Below are positions 47,217 to 53,488 of a stretch of 64,000 nt of DNA, in pieces. The notes under the pieces were generated by a model. It had not been told where the DNA came from and searched no databases. It saw nothing but the letters and a program-made list of their open reading frames with translations. The stretch spans positions 62,001 to 126,000 of the forward strand of contig NZ_FOLL01000015.1 of assembly GCF_900112315.1 (NCBI RefSeq), in the 5' to 3' direction. The DNA comes from Parapedobacter composti. Its GTDB lineage: Bacteria > Bacteroidota > Bacteroidia > Sphingobacteriales > Sphingobacteriaceae. The first letter of the stretch is position 1; each line of letters begins with the position of its first letter. The position numbers were made by a program, and so were the translations under genes.

Positions 47217-47275
47217 GTTGTTTACATTTAAATGTTGCCTGTTATGTAGCCGGATTGTCATATAATAAATTTGTG

Positions 47276-47307
47276 TTTGAACATTTAATTGGAACGTGCT
47301 TATTTTG
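47276..47307 (+). promoter_or_regulatory. Bacteroidota-type promoter of yceI-like gene
   Basis: TTTG (47276-47279), 20 bp, TTATTTTG (47300-47307) fits the -33 TTTG / -7 TAnnTTTG consensus with one mismatch. The spacing is within the accepted 19-21. It predicts a short leader before the ATG at 47334. Confidence 0.6.
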
Positions 47308-47333
47308 CCGCCTAAATAAATTTAAACAGATTT

Positions 47334-48014
47334 ATGAAAAAATTTAATGCACTTTTTTTAGCCGGGCTGGCCGCTTTTGCGGTGGCTTGCGGCGGTAACA
47401 CCACGAAACAGGCGCAAACTGCCGAGGCCCAGCAGGTTGCTGAAAAACAGGGTGCGGTTTATGCCGTTAATCTTGACGCAAGTGAGCTAACCTGGAAGGC
47501 GTTTCACAAAGGCGGTTTCGCGCCGCGCTGGGGCACACTGAACATCCAGTCGGGTGAGCTGTCTGTAGCAGACGGAGCGATCACCGGAGGCGATTTTGTT
47601 ATTGACATGGCTTCCTTGAAAGTGGATTCGGCATCGGTTACTGAAGGGGATAAGAAGCATACGGATCTCGAAGGTCACTTGAAAAGCGAAGACTTTTTCA
47701 ATGTGGCTCAGTTTCCTGTAGCTGAATTCAAGATTACGCAGATTGCCGATCTGGGCGGAGAACCGGTTGATGGTGCGGTAGCGGGCGCCAACAAAAGGGT
47801 AAGCGGTAATCTTACCCTGCTGGACAGTACGTTGAACATCGCTTTTCCAGCCAAGGTAGTGGTTGCAGACGGCAAGGTTTCCGTAGTCGCTCAATTCACG
47901 GTAAACCGTGCCGATTGGGGTATTAAATTCGGTACGTCAGAAGCTGATCCCGCTGAATGGGGAATCAGCAAGGACATCGAAATCGGTGTAGCGGTTGAAG
48001 CTGAAGCTAAGTAA
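47334..48014 (+). CDS. YceI-like lipocalin-fold lipoprotein
   Basis: This 226-residue protein has a lipoprotein-like signal (NALFLAGLAAFAVACGGNTT). The YceI domain follows from residue ~45: SELTWKAFHKGGFAPRWGTL, GGDFVIDMASLKVDS, HLKSEDFFNVAQFPVAEFKI and a final DWGIKFGTSEADPAEWGIS. The fold is a beta-barrel binding isoprenoid-like or polar lipids. In the periplasm it has been linked to stress and to quinone precursors. Composition and length are normal. It is convergent with the adaptor gene; a weak CGGTG/CACCG hairpin at 48038-48053 may terminate both. Confidence 0.9.
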   Translation: MKKFNALFLAGLAAFAVACGGNTTKQAQTAEAQQVAEKQGAVYAVNLDASELTWKAFHKGGFAPRWGTLNIQSGELSVADGAITGGDFVIDMASLKVDSASVTEGDKKHTDLEGHLKSEDFFNVAQFPVAEFKITQIADLGGEPVDGAVAGANKRVSGNLTLLDSTLNIAFPAKVVVADGKVSVVAQFTVNRADWGIKFGTSEADPAEWGISKDIEIGVAVEAEAK

Positions 48015-48064
48015 TTCGGTGATCCGTGGTGGGGGATCGGTGACTGACCACCGACCACCCGCCA

Positions 48065-49318
48065 TTAATAACCAATCCTCAACTCCTGTATCCTGTCATA
48101 CGTTTCATAGCTAGATGTTACCACCTTATCGCCGGGTGTCAAACCGCTGATAACTTCGTAGTAGTCCGGGTTCTGGCGGCCTAACTGTATATCCACCCGA
48201 TAGGCTGCCTTGCCGTCGTCAGTTAGTTTAAATACCCAGTTGCCACCGGTTTGCTGATAGAATCCACCTTTGGCCAGCAAGATCGCTTTGGTTTCGTCGC
48301 TTAGCGCCAGCCGGATCTGCAGGGTCTGTCCGCGGCGGATGCCTTCTGGCACTTTATTCACAAATTCCATATCCACCTGGAAACGCCCGTTCGTCACTTG
48401 GGTGTATACCTTTTTGATGATGAGCTTATAGCTTTTTCCGGCAAATGTAAACTCGCCTTCCAAATCAGGATATATGCGCGAAATGTAGTGCTCATCAATA
48501 TCTGCCCGTACTTTGAAGCCGGTGAGCACATCGATTTGTCCGAGGCGTTCGCCGGGGTTCTTGCTTTGGCCGATTTCAGCATCGAAGGAGGTAAGCTGCC
48601 CATCCACCGGGGCACGGAGGGTTAGGTCGTCTACCTTCTTCCGCATAAGTTCCAGCGCGGCCTGTGTGCGTTCATACGTGCGGCGGTCTTGTTCGGCTTT
48701 CTGTGCCGTACTCAATGAGTCCTGACGGATGATTTGTTTGGTGAGCTCCAGCTTTTGCTTTTGGTAGCTATAGTCGTTCACCGCTTTCTGGTACTCTTGG
48801 GAGCCGATGGCTTTTTTTTCATAAAGCGTTTTGTTCAACTTATATAAACGCTCAGCTTCTTTGAGTTGATTCTCCACGTCGGCCAGTTGGTTCCTGTTGT
48901 TGATCGTTACCTGCTGCGCGTTGGTTTGGGCTATCTGGGCTTGGGTAAGCAGGTTCAATACCTGCGTTTCTTGCGTAACCAGGCTGAGCTCTAAATCGGT
49001 GTTGGACAGTCGCATGATGGGGGTGCCTTTCTTCAGGTGAGCGCCGTCTTCCACGTATTTTTCTTCTACGCGGCCGCCAACAGCGGCATCCAGAAAGATA
49101 CTGGTGATGGGAAGTACGGTGCCGTTTACCGGAATAAATTCACGGAAGGAATCTTCTTTAACTTCGGATATAGTAATCCGCTCGGCATCCACGTTAAGAC
49201 GTGAATTGCCGGAGGTAAAGTAATAGCTGGCCGCTAGCAAGGCGAGTATGCCTGTGGCTCCAGCAACCAAGGTGATCCGCTTGCTGTTCCATGTTTTTTT
49301 CGGTAAGGCTCTGTCCAT
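48065..49318 (-). CDS. MacA/HlyD-like periplasmic efflux adaptor
   Basis: This is a 417-residue membrane-fusion protein. One N-terminal transmembrane helix (ITLVAGATGILALLAASYYF) precedes the first lipoyl half (LDAAVGGRVEEKYVEDGAHL). A long coiled-coil hairpin (residues ~110-225, rich in Q, K, E) is followed by the second lipoyl half (LRAPVDGQLTSFDAEIGQSK) and beta-barrel/MP domains (EVISGLTPGDKVVTSSYETY). It would bridge MacB-like permeases and a TolC-type channel. Its operator pair at 49433-49469 matches those of the ABC ATPase and permease genes 33-36 kb away, so they probably form one machine despite being separated. Confidence 0.93.
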   Translation of the reverse strand: MDRALPKKTWNSKRITLVAGATGILALLAASYYFTSGNSRLNVDAERITISEVKEDSFREFIPVNGTVLPITSIFLDAAVGGRVEEKYVEDGAHLKKGTPIMRLSNTDLELSLVTQETQVLNLLTQAQIAQTNAQQVTINNRNQLADVENQLKEAERLYKLNKTLYEKKAIGSQEYQKAVNDYSYQKQKLELTKQIIRQDSLSTAQKAEQDRRTYERTQAALELMRKKVDDLTLRAPVDGQLTSFDAEIGQSKNPGERLGQIDVLTGFKVRADIDEHYISRIYPDLEGEFTFAGKSYKLIIKKVYTQVTNGRFQVDMEFVNKVPEGIRRGQTLQIRLALSDETKAILLAKGGFYQQTGGNWVFKLTDDGKAAYRVDIQLGRQNPDYYEVISGLTPGDKVVTSSYETYDRIQELRIGY

Positions 49319-49363
49319 GTTTCTTTGCTTGTGACCGGTGTCTGTAACCGGCCACTCATCACG

Positions 49364-49379
49364 CTAAAACGACATGCCA
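49364..49379 (-). promoter_or_regulatory. candidate promoter element of efflux adaptor
   Basis: On the minus strand TGGCATGTCGTTTTAG begins 53 bp from the palindrome, like the permease gene element. TGGCATG is close to the sigma-54 -24 box TGGCACG; the -12 GC is shifted by two bases, which weakens the call. Confidence 0.4.
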
Positions 49380-49432
49380 AAAGTATAATGTGTTTGAATA
49401 CAGTGTGTTTGATATAGACATCGCACATAAAT

Positions 49433-49469
49433 TGTCCGATATCGGACAGTTCATGTGCGATAGCGTACA
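49433..49469. promoter_or_regulatory. tandem TGTCC-N6-GGACA operator, efflux adaptor
   Basis: TGTCCGATATCGGACA (49433-49448) is identical to 15787-15802. A degenerate second copy, TGTGCGATAGCGTACA, lies at 49454-49469, 21 bp centre to centre. The murF fragment begins only 12 bp beyond it, so the rearrangement stopped just short of destroying this control region. Confidence 0.8.
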
Positions 49470-49480
49470 GAAGCCGTTAC

Positions 49481-49610
49481 AGTGTGTCCATCAATTGCTC
49501 AAAAGCCATCCCACGGGAGGCCTTAAGCAGCACCAGCGCTCCGTTGATGGGACGTTGTTGCAGGGCGGCTTTGACCGCATCGGTGGTTTCATAAAATTCA
49601 GCGCCTTCCT
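49481..49610 (-). pseudogene. duplicated 130-bp 3' end of murF
   Basis: All 130 bases equal 59626-59755, as far as I can compare by eye, and encode the last 43 residues of MurF (ALQQRPINGALVLLKASRGM to MDTL). The stop codon is retained here only because the next base restores TAA. No start codon or upstream murF sequence is present. Transposase-derived sequence begins 2 bp away at 49613, and transposase sequence also abuts the real murF. The perfect identity points to a recent event. Confidence 0.92.
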
Positions 49611-49612
49611 CC

Positions 49613-49707
49613 TGACTTGTCTATCGCGGTCATTTCGGCGGTTGGCTCGGCTTTAATGGTCACGGTTTCCCCGGTGGTCATCAGTTCCTGAAGCTCCGCA
49701 TCGGTGC
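49613..49707 (-). mobile_element. transposase N-terminal fragment (IS4/IS1634-like), copy 1
   Basis: The minus strand decodes as TDAELQELMTTGETVTIKAE and beyond, matching HTDAELQELMTTEE of the relic at 51108-51244. CGGTGGTCATCAGTTCCTGA is shared word for word. Only a short inner piece remains. It joins directly to the murF fragment. Confidence 0.65.
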
Positions 49708-49850
49708 GGTAAGTTCAGCTGATTACGGCTGAAGTAAATGAGAGAGGGACAAGTCAGGAATCAGTACAAAAATTTATTTCTGACCGTTCGATGAGGGATA
49801 AGGACTGTTTATGTCGTTTTTTCTGTTTTCAAAAAAAATTTTCTTGGAAA

Positions 49851-49891
49851 GGGGGTAACATTTAGGAAATGCCGGTGATTTATCTACAAAA
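49851..49891 (+). promoter_or_regulatory. two-block promoter of the glycine-zipper lipoprotein gene
   Basis: GGGGGTAACATTT, 12 unrelated bases, then TGATTTATCTACAAAA. The same two blocks with identical 12-base spacing precede the OmpA gene (51543-51583). The layout matches an ECF-type -35/-10 pair, with GTAAC as the -35 core. The leader to the ATG at 49954 would be ~65 nt. Confidence 0.65.
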
Positions 49892-49953
49892 GCACGAAAA
49901 AGGCGGATTCCGAAAAGCCTAAAAAGAGTAGGAGAACTTTAAAAATAAATATT

Positions 49954-50781
49954 ATGAAAAATTTACTTAACACCATCGCCATTGCCTTGATCAGTCTCTT
50001 CATTTTCACTTCATGTGATAAAGCTGATGACATACCCATGGAAAAGAAAGAACGTGAAATCTCAAACACGCAAATGCAGAATCCGAAAAACCCATATGAT
50101 AAGGAAGGGGAGCAGCACAATGCATTTCTCGACTACTTTATCGCCAAAGCAGACGGCAGCAAAGAAATGAATCGGGAGAAGATGCTGAAGATTTATGCCG
50201 ACTTCTACGCTTCTCAGAAAATGGAGTTTGGGGACGAGCAAATTGCAGGTTACGGGGAGTTGTTTGATGCCTATAGTGAAATGAACATCGGTGTGCCTTC
50301 CTCTAATTTTCCACCTCAGTTCTGCCGTTGGTTCCCCGTGATATGTGACATCTTGACGCCTTCACCGACTTTTCCGTACCCGCTTCCGCTAGGTTTATTG
50401 AATGAGGATAATGGTGGCACCTCTACCGATCGTACATTAACATTTATTGACGCGGTAAAAGAAAATGAGGCGAAGATACTGGCTGATAAAGAGCTGAGCG
50501 AAGAACAGCAAAAAGCCTTATTAAACCAACATGCCATTGCCCGTTATTCTTCTGGATATTGGCACAATGTTTCTGCTATTCAGCAGGGTAAAAGCGGTTA
50601 CTACGAAGCTTTTCAAGAAGCCCACGCTGCAAAAGTATGTCATACTTGTGACGTCGTAGGAGCTGATGCTGCCGGGGCAGCTGTTGGAGCGCTCGTGGGT
50701 GGTGTTGGTGCAGGTCCCGGAGCCGGCATCGCCAGTGGGGCTGCCTTACTGGAAAAAGCATGGAATTGGTTCTGGAATTAG
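49954..50781 (+). CDS. unknown lipoprotein with C-terminal glycine-zipper helix
   Basis: I do not recognise this 275-residue protein. It has a lipoprotein signal (lipobox FIFTSC near residue 20), a charged helical region (residues 30-120), a short proline/aromatic segment with two cysteines (PPQFCRWFPVICDILTPSPT), another helical region and a CHTC pair near 228. It ends with a glycine/alanine-rich hydrophobic stretch (GADAAGAAVGALVGGVGAGP onward) and WNWFWN. The tail resembles membrane-inserting glycine-zipper or class II bacteriocin-like helices. It has its own promoter shared with the OmpA gene and a strong terminator, so it is monocistronic. A pore-forming or envelope role is inference. 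Confidence 0.75.
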   Translation: MKNLLNTIAIALISLFIFTSCDKADDIPMEKKEREISNTQMQNPKNPYDKEGEQHNAFLDYFIAKADGSKEMNREKMLKIYADFYASQKMEFGDEQIAGYGELFDAYSEMNIGVPSSNFPPQFCRWFPVICDILTPSPTFPYPLPLGLLNEDNGGTSTDRTLTFIDAVKENEAKILADKELSEEQQKALLNQHAIARYSSGYWHNVSAIQQGKSGYYEAFQEAHAAKVCHTCDVVGADAAGAAVGALVGGVGAGPGAGIASGAALLEKAWNWFWN

Positions 50782-50798
50782 TTGCTTGAAACATATGA

Positions 50799-50838
50799 TA
50801 AAATAGGAGAGAAATAATAGCGTTTCTCTCCTATTTTA
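50799..50838 (+). terminator. intrinsic terminator of the glycine-zipper lipoprotein
   Basis: TAAAATAGGAGAGAAA pairs perfectly with TTTCTCTCCTATTTTA around TAATAGCG: a 16-bp stem whose right arm ends in a T-rich tract. It begins 17 bp after the stop codon and could also stop leftward transcripts. Confidence 0.85.
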
Positions 50839-50841
50839 TAT

Positions 50842-51087
50842 TTAAACGAATTTCAAGCTATACGTAATCTCCACATCGCCGGCAGCTAACTTCTTCTCGA
50901 CGCTTCCCTTCCACCTCAACCTGTATATCTTCTATGGTTTGACGTTGCATCTTCAGCATGCTGGAAAGATCAAATACGCTTCACCGCCGATACTTTCCGA
51001 ACCGTCAATATTTACTTTTACATCGACAAGTTCACTCGAACCTTCGAAATGAATGGCTTCGTTTTTCCGTTGTAAATGGATTTTCAT
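50842..51087 (-). pseudogene. OsmC-family protein relic
   Basis: An ATG at 51087 opens MKIHLQRKNEAIHFEGSSEL and VDVKVNIDGSESIGGE, the N-terminus of an OsmC-like peroxiredoxin. About 60 expected residues, including the first catalytic cysteine region, are missing. Then QRQTIEDIQVEVEGKR appears in another frame, and the C-terminal strand AGDVEITYSLKF in yet another, ending at the stop near 50842. It is a collapsed gene between the terminator and a transposase relic. Confidence 0.75.
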
Positions 51088-51107
51088 TCGAATAAATTAT
51101 TTCCTCG

Positions 51108-51244
51108 GTGGTCATCAGTTCCTGAAGCTCCGCATCGGTATGCGCCGAACCGATGTGACGCAGGATGGTTCGCCTGTTGTTTTGATACCGCACAATCTGG
51201 ACCGCCCTGGCTTTTGAGGCGGTCTTTACCACCCTGATTTTCAT
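51108..51244 (-). mobile_element. transposase N-terminal fragment (IS4/IS1634-like), copy 2
   Basis: Minus-strand ATG 51244 begins MKIRVVKTASKARAVQIVRY, QNNRRTILRHIGSAHTDAEL and QELMTT. This is the usual N-terminus of Bacteroidota IS4/IS1634-type DDE transposases. Homology stops after ~46 codons, where the OsmC relic begins. No inverted repeats were recognised. Confidence 0.75.
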
Positions 51245-51445
51245 GTAAAAAAACCTTAGTGCGGTAAATTTACGTAAATAAAATGTGTTTCGCGGTTACA
51301 GGGGCATTCTTGTGCAAAGCATGGAGACAACTTTATCACATGATCTTTCATCCTACAGACTGCTGGCCCAATCCTGTACTGTCAATCGACCAGCTTGTGG
51401 TGTTGGAACGGGCACCGTAGTTTGACAGAAGCTTACCAACAAGCA

Positions 51446-51478
51446 GCAAAGGGGTGGTCCAAAAGACTGCCCCTTTGT
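51446..51478. terminator. terminator-like hairpin in the 51.25-51.54 kb gap
   Basis: AAAGGGG-TG-GTC, loop CAAAA, GAC-TG-CCCCTTT forms a symmetric hairpin with a small internal loop, followed by GTTT. It is the only clear structure in the otherwise featureless ~300 bp between the transposase relic and the OmpA promoter. It may mark the end of a lost gene or IS. Confidence 0.5.
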
Positions 51479-51542
51479 TTATGTGTGCCTGTCATGGGTG
51501 ATAACTATAGCGCGGGTAAGTCCCGAACATGCTTTGGTGGTA

Positions 51543-51583
51543 GGGGGTAACATTTGCGGCTGCGGGTTGATTTACCTCCAAAA
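51543..51583 (+). promoter_or_regulatory. two-block promoter of the OmpA-family gene
   Basis: GGGGGTAACATTT, 12 bases, TGATTTACCTCCAAAA: identical first block, identical spacing and nearly identical second block to 49851-49891. It ends 26 bp before the OmpA ATG, giving a short leader. Confidence 0.65.
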
Positions 51584-51608
51584 TATAGTTCAACAAAATT
51601 CAACGATC

Positions 51609-53411
51609 ATGAAAAAGTTTACACAACGAGTATGGATAGCGGTAGTAACCCTGATGTTATTGACCGCGGCTTTTCCACCAGCACAGGCGCAAGAGCGTCA
51701 TCCCTGGCAGGTCGGTTTATTTGGTGGCACCAGTGCTACACTGGGCAATTATCACGGGGATACGGCCCGGGCTAATCTGGGCTATGTGGGCGGGGTGTTT
51801 GCCGACCATTATTTTGGTGGCGGCAATTTCGGTCTGGGCATCGACGTCCGTATACTACAGCATCCGGTATGGGGGCGCGATAGCCTGATTTTTGAAAACG
51901 GCTACCTGGCGACAACTTATGACAATACGAAGCGCTTTCGCCATTTCGGACTGGCTATAGGGCCTACTTATCAGTTTACGGCGGGTAAGTTCAGTCTGGA
52001 GGCATTCGTGAAAGGCGGATTGCTTTACCAACAGTTCCCCGCTTACCAGCGGCACCTGGTGTATACGGTGGAGAATCCACAGACGGGCACGGGTATGCGA
52101 ACGGATACGTTGCTGGTCCGCGCTTCAGCCAATGCATCTGATAACGCCTGGGCATGGATGGGGGTAGGCGGTCTGCGGTTCAACTATGCGCTGAGTCCAA
52201 ATTGGAGTGTGTTTGCACAGGGCGACTACCTATCAACCTTTGGCCGGCAATTTGGAGGCAAGGACAGTGACTTCTTCATCGAGGAGCGGGAAGAAATGTT
52301 GCCGATTGCGCCAAATACGTTCGTAAATAACGGCTATGACCACTATACCGACCATACGGCCGTGCGGAGTACATATACGCAGGCAGTAAACATGACGGTG
52401 GGTGTGAAATACACATTTGGCAAGCGTAAGGCACGTAAACCGGTGGAGCGTCCGGTTCCTCCGGTGGTGGAGACAGTGCCTGACGTACAGCCTGTGCAAC
52501 AACAGCCTAAGGATGTGCTGGTGGTGGTAAAGGATAAGCAGACCGGACTGGCGCTGAGCGGGGTGAAGGTGGTGATCGATGGCGGCGATGGTGAACAGGT
52601 GTCCATTACCAATGCGCATGGTGAGGCTGAACGGCTGGCAGGAGCAAAAAGCGGAACGTACCGCATCAGTGGCGAGAAGAACGGTATCCGGACCACCGAG
52701 GTGGTGCTGACAGCGGCCGACTTTGCCGGCGGTGGTGCCACGATTTACAAGGAGTTACTGCACGATGACCCCCGTTTTACGTTGATCGGTGAAACGGTAG
52801 AAGGCAACAGTGACCGTAAGCTGGCCGGGATCAACACCACGCTGACCAACGAAGGAACGGATGCGAACATGAGCCAAGTATCCGACGGTGAAGGTAAATT
52901 CATCTACCAGTTGGATCAGCGGGCGGATTACAATGTGGTCGCGAATCAGGCCGGGAAATATTCGCAGACGGAGCGCGTTACCACCAAGGGACTGGATCGC
53001 AGCAAAACGCTGTATGTGACGCTCAAATTGGGTGTGAGTGATCTGGAGGAAGGTGCAAGCTGGGTGCTGAAGAATATCCTGTACGATTTCGACCGGAGCA
53101 ATATCCGACCCGACGCAGCGCGTGTATTGGACAATGTGGCCAACATTATGCAGCAAAATCCGACCCTGCGTATCGAACTATCGTCGCATACGGATAGCCG
53201 GGGCAACGACGCCTACAACCTGAGCCTGTCGCAGCGCCGCGCGGATGCGGCGGTGGCTTACCTTGTGCGCAAAGGTATTGACCGGAGCCGTATGGTTGCC
53301 CGCGGTTATGGTGAAACCCGCCTGCTGAACGACTGTGGGAATGGTGTGGATTGCCCGGAGGAACTGCACCAGGCGAATAGGCGGACGGAGATCGAGGTAT
53401 TGAACTATTGA
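51609..53411 (+). CDS. OmpA-family outer-membrane protein with Ig/CarboxypepD-like middle
   Basis: The start at 51609 gives a signal peptide (VWIAVVTLMLLTAAFPPAQA); the frame extends upstream across the promoter and is rejected there. Residues ~25-280 look like an eight-stranded barrel (HPWQVGLFGGTSATLGNYHG). A proline-rich linker (RPVPPVVETVPDVQPVQQQP) and two CarboxypepD_reg-like modules follow. The OmpA peptidoglycan-binding domain is C-terminal (LYDFDRSNIRPDAARVLDNV, NLSLSQRRADAAVAYL, GYGETRLLNDC). It anchors the outer membrane to peptidoglycan. It is convergent with the CHAT gene and is a plausible partner or target of that cluster. Confidence 0.92.
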   Translation: MKKFTQRVWIAVVTLMLLTAAFPPAQAQERHPWQVGLFGGTSATLGNYHGDTARANLGYVGGVFADHYFGGGNFGLGIDVRILQHPVWGRDSLIFENGYLATTYDNTKRFRHFGLAIGPTYQFTAGKFSLEAFVKGGLLYQQFPAYQRHLVYTVENPQTGTGMRTDTLLVRASANASDNAWAWMGVGGLRFNYALSPNWSVFAQGDYLSTFGRQFGGKDSDFFIEEREEMLPIAPNTFVNNGYDHYTDHTAVRSTYTQAVNMTVGVKYTFGKRKARKPVERPVPPVVETVPDVQPVQQQPKDVLVVVKDKQTGLALSGVKVVIDGGDGEQVSITNAHGEAERLAGAKSGTYRISGEKNGIRTTEVVLTAADFAGGGATIYKELLHDDPRFTLIGETVEGNSDRKLAGINTTLTNEGTDANMSQVSDGEGKFIYQLDQRADYNVVANQAGKYSQTERVTTKGLDRSKTLYVTLKLGVSDLEEGASWVLKNILYDFDRSNIRPDAARVLDNVANIMQQNPTLRIELSSHTDSRGNDAYNLSLSQRRADAAVAYLVRKGIDRSRMVARGYGETRLLNDCGNGVDCPEELHQANRRTEIEVLNY

Positions 53412-53447
53412 TGGGGTATCGGTAACAAACAACACCTGTTGAATCCG

Positions 53448-53483
53448 GGCGGTCCCGACAAAATGGTGGGGGCCGCCTTTTTT
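53448..53483 (+). terminator. terminator after the OmpA-family gene
   Basis: GGCGG (53448) pairs with CCGCC (53473) through a GC-rich stem with one internal mismatch region, followed by TTTTTT. It fills the 77-bp convergent gap with the CHAT gene. Confidence 0.7.
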
Positions 53484-53488
53484 GATGG

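Noticed and set aside
51483-51608. in-frame N-terminal extension of the OmpA protein
   Set aside because: It would place the signal peptide internally and overlap the two-block promoter; ATG 51609 gives a correct secretory start.
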